In this document: positions 8,119 to 14,959 of the stretch, piece by piece
Position numbering within the stretch: the stretch's first letter is position 1
Layout of the letters: each line of letters starts with the position of its first letter
Assembly: GCA_029259345.1 (NCBI GenBank)
Contig: JAPDIX010000024.1
Coordinates: 1-32,916 of the forward strand
Length of the DNA: 32,916 bases
Source of the DNA: Archaeoglobi archaeon
Lineage (GTDB): Archaea; Halobacteriota; Archaeoglobi; Archaeoglobales; Archaeoglobaceae
Reading direction: 5' to 3'
Made by a program: the position numbers and the translations under genes
Notes under the pieces: model-generated
Databases searched by the model: none
What the model was told of the DNA's origin: nothing
The model's input: only the letters and a program-made list of their open reading frames with translations

Positions 8119-8132
8119 GTTAACATCTTAAC
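8119..8132 (+). promoter_or_regulatory. TTAACATNTTAAC element, CoA-transferase operon
   Basis: Reads GTTAACATCTTAAC, a dyad with perfect five-base arms, ending 47 bases before the ATG at 8180. It abuts GGAAGATTAAATTTTA, a good BRE/TATA match. It is the copy closest to symmetric. Confidence 0.65.
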
Positions 8133-8179
8133 GGAAGATTAAATTTTACGTCCACCGCGGTCGTGTAGAGGTGAAAAAA

Positions 8180-9760
8180 ATGGTCGAGTTCATAACATTT
8201 GAACAGGTTGCAGATCTCTTACGAAGTGGAGATGGTGTTTTTAGCTCAGGATTTGCGGGGATAACACACCCTGAGGCGATTAGTGCAGCAATTGAAAAAA
8301 GATTTCTTGAAACGGGATCACCGAAAAACCTCTCTTTGTTTTACTGCGCTGGTCAGGGTGCGGGTGAAGACAAGGGTCTAAACCATTTTGGGCACGAAGG
8401 TTTAGTCAAGTTTGTAATCGGTGGCCATTTTGGCTTTCACCCAAGACTTGTCAAGTTGATACTTGAAGATAAAATAGAAGCTTATGCATACCCACAGGGC
8501 GTTATCTCTCACTTGATTAGGGCAGCATCTGGTGGTAAACCTGGTATTATCACTCATATAGGTCTTGGAACATTTGTTGATCCTAGAAAAGACTGTGCTG
8601 CACTAAATTCGATTTCAAAAAGAAAATTTATCGAGCTAGTGGAGATCGACGGAAAGGAGTATTTATTTTATAAATCAGAACCCTTCAAAAAAGCAAATTT
8701 TGCCATAATCAGAGGCACAACAGCAGATGAAAATGGAAACATTACAATGGAAAAAGAGGCAGCAACACTTGAAGCGTTGAGTATAGCTACTTTGGCGAAA
8801 AACAATGGAGGGGTTGTTGTTGTCCAAGTGGAAAGAATAGCGAAAAAAGAAACATTCCATCCTCAAATGGTAAAAATTCCGGGTCATTTGGTAGACTATG
8901 TACTAAAAACACCCAGCGAAGATTACCACTGGCAAACATTTCAAGAAAAATATAACCCAGCGTATTCAGGTGAAATTAAAGTTCCACCTTCAGAATTTCC
9001 TAAACTTCCGTTAAATGAAAGAAAAATTATTGGGAGAAGAGCTGCATTCGAATTAAAATTAGGAAATATTGTAAATATAGGTATAGGTATGCCTGAGGCT
9101 GTCTCGCTTGTTGCTAGTGAGGAAGGTATTTTTGAGAATATAATACTTACCGTTGAAGATGGGGTGGTTGGAGGTGTGCCTGCAGGCGGATTAAGTTTTG
9201 GAGCATCGGTGAACCCATGGGCGATAATCGACCAGCCCTACATGTTCGACTTCTATGACGGGGGAGGAATAGAGATAGCGTTTTTAGGAATGGCTGAAGT
9301 AGACGAGGAAGGAAATGTTAACGTCAGTAAATTTGGCTCCCGACTACCTGGACCTGGGGGCTTCATCAATATCTCTCAAAGTGCCAAAAAGGTCGTATTC
9401 TGCGGTACCCTAACTGTTGGAGCAGAGCTTAAAATCGTAGATGAACAGTTGAAAATAGTAAAAGAGGGGAGAGCTAAAAAATTCGTGAAAAAAGTGGGAC
9501 ACGTAACCTTTAGTGGAGAGTACGCAGAGAAATTCGGTCAAGAAATTCTTTACGTGACTGAAAGAGCCGTATTTAAGTTATCAAAGAAGGGTTTGGAGTT
9601 AATAGAGTATGCACCAGGAATAGACATCGAAAAAGACGTTATTTCCCAAATGGAATTTGAACCAATAATAAAGGAGCCAAAAGAGATGGATCGTAGAATA
9701 TTTAGCAACAAAATAATGGATCTTAAAAATCTGTTACCTACAAAACAAAAGGTGAGGTGA
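8180..9760 (+). CDS. Family I CoA-transferase (propionate/acetoacetate CoA-transferase-like)
   Basis: Moves CoA between acyl-CoA and a free carboxylic acid in the cytoplasm. The 526-residue chain holds both halves of the family fused, as in Pct and YdiF. The first half has FSSGFAGITHPE and IGGHFG; the second has VNIGIGMPEAV and the catalytic segment LTVEDGVVGGVPAGG, whose Glu326 is the expected covalent CoA-thioester residue. I chose ATG 8180 because GAGGTGA (8169-8175) sits at the right distance. A GTG at 8171 lies within that site and is unlikely. The hydratase follows 6 bases downstream. The shared upstream element suggests it handles an acid connected with the methyltransferase substrate; the substrate is not readable. 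Confidence 0.9.
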   Translation: MVEFITFEQVADLLRSGDGVFSSGFAGITHPEAISAAIEKRFLETGSPKNLSLFYCAGQGAGEDKGLNHFGHEGLVKFVIGGHFGFHPRLVKLILEDKIEAYAYPQGVISHLIRAASGGKPGIITHIGLGTFVDPRKDCAALNSISKRKFIELVEIDGKEYLFYKSEPFKKANFAIIRGTTADENGNITMEKEAATLEALSIATLAKNNGGVVVVQVERIAKKETFHPQMVKIPGHLVDYVLKTPSEDYHWQTFQEKYNPAYSGEIKVPPSEFPKLPLNERKIIGRRAAFELKLGNIVNIGIGMPEAVSLVASEEGIFENIILTVEDGVVGGVPAGGLSFGASVNPWAIIDQPYMFDFYDGGGIEIAFLGMAEVDEEGNVNVSKFGSRLPGPGGFINISQSAKKVVFCGTLTVGAELKIVDEQLKIVKEGRAKKFVKKVGHVTFSGEYAEKFGQEILYVTERAVFKLSKKGLELIEYAPGIDIEKDVISQMEFEPIIKEPKEMDRRIFSNKIMDLKNLLPTKQKVR

Positions 9761-9766
9761 TGTAAA

Positions 9767-10240
9767 ATGGTGGGTGAACCTAAATTTGAAGAGTTGTGGC
9801 AAAAATACAAAGCCTTAGGTGGAGAATTCAAAGAATTTAAGAAATTGAACTTGAAACCTGAAATTGGTGTTGAAATAAAATATGAAAAGAAAATAACAGA
9901 AGTAGATCTACATATGTTTGGATTAGTTTCTGGAGACCTTCAACCGCTACACTTTGACGAAGAATATGCCTCTAAAACAAGATTCAAGGGGAGAGTTGCT
10001 CATGGCATGCTAACAACAAGTTTAGTCTCAGCACCATTTGCTATGCTGGAGGGAACAGTGATCCTATTAGAATCTCACTTTAAGTACTTGGCTCCAGTAA
10101 GAATAGGCGACACAGTTCTGGTTAAGTGTGTTATTTCGGAGAAAGATGAAAAAGGAAGGTTCAAATCTAATGTCGAATGCTATGTTGGAGAGAAGAAAGT
10201 TGTAGATGGCTGGGTGAAGTTCTTAGTAGATTCTGACTAG
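9767..10240 (+). CDS. MaoC-like (R)-specific enoyl-CoA hydratase
   Basis: A 157-residue single hot-dog domain that would hydrate or dehydrate a short acyl-CoA. The hydratase 2 motif is intact: FGLVSGDLQPLHFDEEYA with catalytic Asp57 and His62, followed by RVAHGML. The first 35 residues are a charged extension before the fold. It is the second gene of the CoA-transferase operon, and its GGTGAGGTGATG site overlaps the end of the upstream gene. Together the pair could activate a carboxylate as CoA ester and interconvert the enoyl and 3-hydroxyacyl forms. A thioesterase-like role is possible but less likely with the complete hydratase motif. Confidence 0.88.
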   Translation: MVGEPKFEELWQKYKALGGEFKEFKKLNLKPEIGVEIKYEKKITEVDLHMFGLVSGDLQPLHFDEEYASKTRFKGRVAHGMLTTSLVSAPFAMLEGTVILLESHFKYLAPVRIGDTVLVKCVISEKDEKGRFKSNVECYVGEKKVVDGWVKFLVDSD

Positions 10241-10246
10241 TTCTGT

Positions 10247-10650
10247 TTAAACTTTTTTAACAATTTTTTTCGCCCAAGTTATAGGTAACTCCTCCTATAT
10301 GGGCTCCTTGTAGGCTTTCTCGAAAATCCCAAGAACTCCTCAGGCACCTCTTTTGCTATCGTTATAAATTCATCCGTTCTGTCAGCTAAGCTAGATTTTC
10401 CCCAACATTATTCACCCAGCCATCCGCAAGGCTTGCTTTGAACCAGTGTAACCAACTGATCGCTACCACTCTGCTAGTAACACAAGCTACCTCAACGCGC
10501 ATCGAGCTATTCATAGCTAAATCGATGTACTCGGCGAGCAAAAGACGAGGTAACTCGATATCCCTTGGCTCAACCCCGTTACCCTCGAAGGGCAGGCTCT
10601 ATAATTGCACGCTTTCTGACATCGGGGAGACGCCCGCACCTGAAAATTCA
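10247..10650 (-). pseudogene. Decayed protein-coding gene, C-terminal part, family unknown
   Basis: Minus-strand translation gives protein-like text broken by errors. One frame reads GAGVSPMSESVQL, an in-frame stop, then EPRDIELPRLLLAEYIDLAM and onward through WLHWFKASLADGWV. After a frameshift near 10410 the next frame gives RTDEFITIAKEVPEEFLGF. After another shift and a stop it ends AYKEPI, EELPITWAKKIVKKV, stop. At least two frameshifts and two stop codons are therefore needed to join it. The stretch is also more G+C-rich than its surroundings. It lies between two convergent operons and has lost its 5' part. I do not recognise the family, and a transposase is not excluded. Confidence 0.5.
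10253..10270 (+). terminator. Double T-tract terminator after the MaoC gene
   Basis: Six T at 10253-10258 and seven T at 10264-10270, starting 12 bases after the stop codon. They overlap the 3' end of the decayed gene on the other strand. Confidence 0.5.
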
Positions 10651-10654
10651 GAAT

Positions 10655-10666
10655 AATAAAAAAATA
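10655..10666 (-). terminator. T-tract terminator after symporter 2
   Basis: On the minus strand a run of seven T (A-run at 10658-10664) begins 8 bases after the TAA stop at 10673-10675. Confidence 0.4.
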
Positions 10667-10672
10667 GTGGAA

Positions 10673-12148
10673 TTATATTTCCATTATAGCTTTAATGTCT
10701 GGGTCAAGTTCCTCCTCTGTAGCTCCCTTTGTCACAAAAGAGACAAAGATCAGTGTCAAGATTGAAGCCATTATTGAGATTACGTAACTCGGTATTCCGT
10801 AAGGCATTGTGAAACCAAGACCCTTCTCCAGTATCAGAAATGCTATATTGGCTACCAACGCCACTGCCAAGCTTGCTACTGCACCCTCTCTTGTGGCCCT
10901 CTTCCAGTTCAGTCCGATGACGAAAACCGGAAATATCGCTGAGGCAAAGTATCCCCATCCGAGCGTTCCAAGAATGAGAACCATGTATCCTCCGTAGTAG
11001 CCGAAGATTAGGGCGAGTATCGTTATAACTACAGTCACGATTCTGCCCCAGAAGATTTGCCTCTTCTGGTCCAGTTCCTTTCCAAATGCCTTTGTCAAGT
11101 CTCTTGCGACTGCCGCTGAAGCTATAGCTATGAACCCACTAGCTGTAGACATGATAGCTGCTAGTAATCCTGCGTAGAGAAGGCCTGCCATCCATACGGG
11201 GAGGTGAGTTACAACGGCTATGGCAGCATCATCGGGTCTTTCTAATGGTGGCACAAATCCTTTTGCGACTAACCACAAAGCTGCATACCCTACGAATATC
11301 CACAGGAGACTGGTGAGCATGTATCCAAGTCCACTTACCACAGCACCCACTTTAAGATCTTTCCAATTTTTCAGGGTATAGAATTTTGTTGTTTGATGTG
11401 GTTGTGAACAATTGGTGAGCGAGAAAACCCACCACCAACATAGTGCGAGCATCCAGGTTCCTTTGCCTAACGGATCTATGAGTTTTGGATCCATTTGTTG
11501 TCCAACTGTTGTGAAAAGTCCTTCTGTACCTCCGGTCATGCCAAGAACCAATATAAGCGCGGCTATACCAGCAATGATCATGATAAGGCCCTGAAAGAAG
11601 TCTGTTAGAATGCTTGCAACCATTCCGCCTATGGCTGTGTAAGCCAGTACGACGCCAAAGGCCAGAAGAATTCCAACCTCCAAACTAACGCCAAGTAATC
11701 CGGCAACAACGATTCCTCCAGAGAGGACTTGAGTACCTAGATACGCCACAACACCAAGTAGAAGACTCAGCGCTAGTAATGCTCTAGCTGCATTGCTTTT
11801 ATATCTGTAGTACACTACATCTGGAAGAGAACCTATAGGTCTAACTTCAGCCATGAGTCTAAGTCTCTTACCCAGCATCCAAAAGCCAAACGCGAAACCG
11901 AACGGTGCGGTTAGAGTTATCCAAAGAGACGTAGCCCCTAGTTTATATACCATGCCTGGACCGCCAATGAATCCGAATCCGCTCATGACCGCTGCACACG
12001 AAGCAATACCCATCATAAAGGGTCCAAAGAGGCGGGTAGCACCGAAGTAGTGCTCGGATGTCTTGATCTTCCTAACACCAATGATTCCTATGATGAAGCT
12101 GAGAATAAAGTACCCAATAACGATAGTCGCTACAACCGGGTCTGTCAT
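10673..12148 (-). CDS. Sodium:solute symporter (SSF family), copy 2
   Basis: A 491-residue carrier with about 13 membrane segments and the SSF signature IGGMVASILTDFFQG at mid-length. It differs clearly from copy 1 throughout, so the two are not a recent duplication and probably carry different substrates. The segment STASGFIAIASAAVARDL corresponds to the TM8 region with Na+-site hydroxyl residues. The ATG at 12146-12148 directly abuts the stop codon of the preceding small membrane gene and is served by an AGGAGGTG site inside that gene's end. It belongs to the operon headed by the element at 12621-12634. Confidence 0.9.
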   Translation of the reverse strand: MTDPVVATIVIGYFILSFIIGIIGVRKIKTSEHYFGATRLFGPFMMGIASCAAVMSGFGFIGGPGMVYKLGATSLWITLTAPFGFAFGFWMLGKRLRLMAEVRPIGSLPDVVYYRYKSNAARALLALSLLLGVVAYLGTQVLSGGIVVAGLLGVSLEVGILLAFGVVLAYTAIGGMVASILTDFFQGLIMIIAGIAALILVLGMTGGTEGLFTTVGQQMDPKLIDPLGKGTWMLALCWWWVFSLTNCSQPHQTTKFYTLKNWKDLKVGAVVSGLGYMLTSLLWIFVGYAALWLVAKGFVPPLERPDDAAIAVVTHLPVWMAGLLYAGLLAAIMSTASGFIAIASAAVARDLTKAFGKELDQKRQIFWGRIVTVVITILALIFGYYGGYMVLILGTLGWGYFASAIFPVFVIGLNWKRATREGAVASLAVALVANIAFLILEKGLGFTMPYGIPSYVISIMASILTLIFVSFVTKGATEEELDPDIKAIMEI

Positions 12149-12586
12149 CTACACACCTCCTAGGTTTTGCTCTTTGTATTTCTCCTCAAACTTCTTTACA
12201 TCCTCTTCACTAAGGACAGCTTTCTCGAAAAGCAGTGGGTACATTAGTGTCACTAGTACGAATAGTAGCAGCCACCATGTTGGGAAGAGTACAAAGAAGC
12301 CGGGGTGCATCCCAAGAATTGTGAAATCTGGGAAGACTCCTTTGTATAACTCCCAGTAGTAGAAGATTAGTGACAGGCAAATGCTCGATACGACGAATGT
12401 CGCGCCACCTACTGCAATGCCATATTTTACATTTTTTGTTGATGTTGCCAGTACTAGCCATATGCTAAGGTTAAGAAGCGCTAAGTACCCAAAAGCTTTG
12501 TAGGCGTTAGTCAGTGCTGTCACTGCTAGCAACAATGTTATCACTCCTTGCACTAATAAAATCCTATCTATCTTAGTCCAAGGCAT
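12149..12586 (-). CDS. Four-helix membrane protein, probable partner of symporter 2
   Basis: A 145-residue protein with four hydrophobic segments (about 9-26, 30-48, 56-76 and 93-118) and a charged C-terminal tail with EEDVKKFEEKYKEQ. It is co-transcribed with symporter 2 with no spacing. It is larger than, and not evidently related to, the two-helix protein paired with symporter 1. The family is not recognised; an accessory symporter subunit is an inference from position. It lacks a Shine-Dalgarno sequence, and an A/T-rich TATA-like element lies about 28 bases upstream, consistent with a leaderless start. Confidence 0.75.
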   Translation of the reverse strand: MPWTKIDRILLVQGVITLLLAVTALTNAYKAFGYLALLNLSIWLVLATSTKNVKYGIAVGGATFVVSSICLSLIFYYWELYKGVFPDFTILGMHPGFFVLFPTWWLLLFVLVTLMYPLLFEKAVLSEEDVKKFEEKYKEQNLGGV

Positions 12587-12620
12587 GATTTAATTTGCAC
12601 AAAACGTTTAATTTTTTTTT

Positions 12621-12634
12621 GTTAAAATGTTAAC
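12621..12634 (-). promoter_or_regulatory. TTAACATNTTAAC element, symporter 2 operon
   Basis: On the minus strand it reads GTTAACATTTTAAC with perfect five-base arms, ending 34 bases before the ATG at 12586 and followed directly by an A-rich BRE/TATA-like stretch. It lies in the divergent gap shared with the HTH_10 regulator, so it could also influence that gene. Confidence 0.65.
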
Positions 12635-12806
12635 TTGATTAATCACTCGAAAAGAAAAGGGATAAATATCTATACTGTATTAAAAAATCGAAAACACGTT
12701 CATGGGTGCTACTCTTTATCTCAAAAATTGGGCAAAACTTTTAAATTCTTAATAATACTATCATCCAACATTAATTTCAACAATAGTCAACATCCGAGGG
12801 TGCAGA

Positions 12807-13556
12807 ATGTACATTGTGACTGTAGAAATGAAACAACCGGATTGTCCATTCGTCCTCACTTCCGAAGATGTAGAAGTCACGTATTTCTCACCATTCTGGG
12901 ACTTTAGGGAGAAAAATTTATTCGGTAGGATCTACATAACTGGAAAAAACTGTGAAGTAATTCAAACTTCAATAGAGATGTTAGAACTTCAACCAAACCT
13001 TCTTGAATTTGAACTTTTGTCAAGAGATGCTAAAGCGGTTTTAGCAAAGATAAGGATGGGAATAACAAACGCAATGGACATAGTAAGAAAGAACAATGGG
13101 TATATTGTAGGGCCATTCTTTATCAGAAAAGGTTGGGAAATATGGCAAATTGGATTTGATAAGAAAGAGTACATAGAGAATACTATTAGGGATTTAGAAA
13201 TGTCGCCAAACGAATTTAAAATAAAAAACCAGAACAATCTTACAATAGATCAATTTTCAAAGGTTATATGCAATGCTTCGCAAATTGCTGGTCTTATCAA
13301 TACTTTGGAAAATATTACTAAAGAAGAAAAGGACATTGTTAATGCACTAGTTGCGTATGGTTTTTACGATGATCCAAGAAAAATTAGTTTATCAGAACTT
13401 GCAAAAAAATTTGGGCTTACTGCTGCTGGAATGTCAAAAAAATTAAGGAAAATTGAGAAAAAAGTAATTGGCTCAGTTATACCCCTCATAGATCTTAATC
13501 AAGGAGAGTTTTCCTCCGATTTTTCTGAGTTGAAATTATCTAATCCGAAAAAATAA
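12807..13556 (+). CDS. HTH_10 (Bat-type) transcriptional regulator
   Basis: A 249-residue regulator. Residues about 184-238 are an HTH_10 domain: ITKEEKDIVNALVAYGFYDD, then the helix-turn-helix KISLSELAKKFGLTAAGMSK and the final LRKIEKKVIG. Residues 1-150 form the poorly conserved N-terminal domain found in many archaeal HTH_10 proteins and may sense a ligand; I see no PAS or GAF motif. ATG 12807 follows GAGGGTG. TATA-like sequences lie at about 12664-12672 and 12738-12745. In haloarchaea the HTH_10 protein Bat activates bop from a site just upstream of the TATA box, the same placement as the five TTAACATNTTAAC elements here. Direct binding is an inference. The gene is markedly A+T-rich. Confidence 0.88.
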   Translation: MYIVTVEMKQPDCPFVLTSEDVEVTYFSPFWDFREKNLFGRIYITGKNCEVIQTSIEMLELQPNLLEFELLSRDAKAVLAKIRMGITNAMDIVRKNNGYIVGPFFIRKGWEIWQIGFDKKEYIENTIRDLEMSPNEFKIKNQNNLTIDQFSKVICNASQIAGLINTLENITKEEKDIVNALVAYGFYDDPRKISLSELAKKFGLTAAGMSKKLRKIEKKVIGSVIPLIDLNQGEFSSDFSELKLSNPKK

Positions 13557-13854
13557 ATAGGACGTGATGGCCGGAAAGTCTAATTGCCTTGATCTCCTCA
13601 GACTCTTCGTAGCTTCAGCCACTTCAACAACTCTCTTGGCTATCTGAGAACAAAGAGCGAAAATGGCACAACGGTATTGTTGCAACTGCAAGAAAGATTT
13701 AGTCTCTATTTATCAACTCCAGCCAAATATACACGAAGAGTTCAACATAAGTGGAATGAGACATTGTTAAAATGACTATACTCAGAGGAAAGGATACTGT
13801 AAATATCCAAATCCAAATCATAAATTTCTTATACTCAAGACGGAATGACGCTTC
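13557..13854 (+). other. Intergenic region with possible gene remnant and a promoter
   Basis: About 300 bases with no intact gene. On the minus strand, 13570-13680 gives a protein-like string SQIAKRVVEVAEATKSL, and a neighbouring frame continues SYEESEEIKAIRL, as in a short decayed gene; this is weak. A TATA-like CATAAATTTCTTATAC (13819-13834) lies about 30 bases before the next ATG. There is no full TTAACATNTTAAC element here, only the partial matches GTTAAAATG (13766-13774) and TCAACAT (13742-13748). Confidence 0.35.
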
Positions 13855-14772
13855 ATGTTCAAATTTAAGGCTGAACAAAAAATTTTCGAGGTTTATGGAG
13901 TAAAGGTTGGTGGAGAACCTGGACAACTCCCAACGGTGATGATCGGGAGTATTTTTTATCATGGCGACAAACTTGTAAAGGACGAAAAGAAAGGGATATT
14001 TGACAAGGATAGAGCTGAGGAATTACTAAAAAAGGAAGAGGAATTGGCACATCAAACAGGAAATCCGAGAATGGTAGACATTGTCGCTGCATCAACTACT
14101 GCTATGGAGAAGTATATTGAATTCATAGCCGACCATACAAACTCTCCCTTCCTTGTCGACGGCACAACAGAAGATGTTAAGATTGCTGGAGTAAAGTATG
14201 TTAGTGAAGTAGGATTATCTAGTCGAGCAATATACAATTCTATTTCTACCACAACTAAGCAAGAAGAGCTTATCGCAATCCGAGACTCAAAAATTACTTC
14301 TGCAATATTGCTGGCTATAAACACAAGAAGACCAACTATTGACGGCAGAATAGAGGTTTTAAGTGAAGAAAATGATGGTTTGATAAAAATAGCAAGTAAG
14401 TATGGAATTGAAAAACTACTTGTTGACCCCGGAGTTCTAGATTTACCCGATCCAGGTCCTGCAGCTAAAACTATACACATTATAAAAGAAAAGTTTGGAC
14501 TCCCAGCCGGATGTGCAGCACATAATGCCATAGATCTGTGGTCAAAACGTAAAAAGTTATCACATGATATCCGACTAATTGGTAATGTTGTAGCTAATAT
14601 TGTACCCACGATTATGGGTGCTGATTTTGTGTTTTATGGTCCCATAAGCAGAGCAGAACAAATATATCCGGCAATAGCATTAGCTGATGCTTACATAGCG
14701 TATTGCATGCAGCAGCAGTACAAAGTAAAACCTCTGACGAAAGATCATCCACTCTACAAGATTTTCAAATAA
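13855..14772 (+). CDS. MtrH-like methylcorrinoid:tetrahydropterin methyltransferase
   Basis: MtrH transfers a methyl group between a corrinoid protein and tetrahydromethanopterin. This 305-residue protein has the family landmarks: VGGEPGQLPTVMIGSIFYHG near the N-terminus, FLVDGTTEDVKIAG, LLVDPGVLDLPDPGPAAKTI, LPAGCAAHNAIDLW and GADFVFYGPI. No other subunit of the membrane MtrA-H complex is present nearby. It therefore probably works as a soluble partner of the corrinoid protein at 4137, as described for MtgA-type proteins paired with pyrrolysine-free MttB. The methyl-H4MPT formed would enter the oxidative C1 pathway. The ATG has no Shine-Dalgarno sequence and sits about 30 bases from a TATA-like element, so the transcript is probably leaderless. 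Confidence 0.9.
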   Translation: MFKFKAEQKIFEVYGVKVGGEPGQLPTVMIGSIFYHGDKLVKDEKKGIFDKDRAEELLKKEEELAHQTGNPRMVDIVAASTTAMEKYIEFIADHTNSPFLVDGTTEDVKIAGVKYVSEVGLSSRAIYNSISTTTKQEELIAIRDSKITSAILLAINTRRPTIDGRIEVLSEENDGLIKIASKYGIEKLLVDPGVLDLPDPGPAAKTIHIIKEKFGLPAGCAAHNAIDLWSKRKKLSHDIRLIGNVVANIVPTIMGADFVFYGPISRAEQIYPAIALADAYIAYCMQQQYKVKPLTKDHPLYKIFK

Positions 14773-14959
14773 AATTGAAAATTTTGGTCGTATTCCAAGC
14801 TTTCGTGACCTCAATGATCTTACAACAGCCTCAACCGAGCCAAACTTTTCTGCTTTTCTTTCAACCTTTCCAGAACCTTGCAGGAACGAACTGACATTAT
14901 CGATAATATTTCGTCTGAATTCAACACTTGATAGTTCTCCATAGTTGCCTCATCAAAAT
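14773..14959 (-). other. Gap with possible short coding remnant on the minus strand
   Basis: Between the convergent MtrH-like and cobQ genes a minus-strand frame reads ELSSVEFRRNIIDNVSSFL and, after a few residues, VERKAEKFGSVEAVVRSL through KLGIRPKF, running on antisense into the MtrH-like gene without a proper start. The composition is protein-like, but I recognise no family and see no ribosome binding site. It may be a fossil gene, as at 10247-10650, or chance. Confidence 0.25.

Noticed and set aside
13742-13779. Partial TTAACAT-like matches before the MtrH-like gene (TCAACAT and GTTAAAATG)
   Set aside because: Only half-sites, in mixed orientation and far from the TATA-like element, so not counted as a regulon element.
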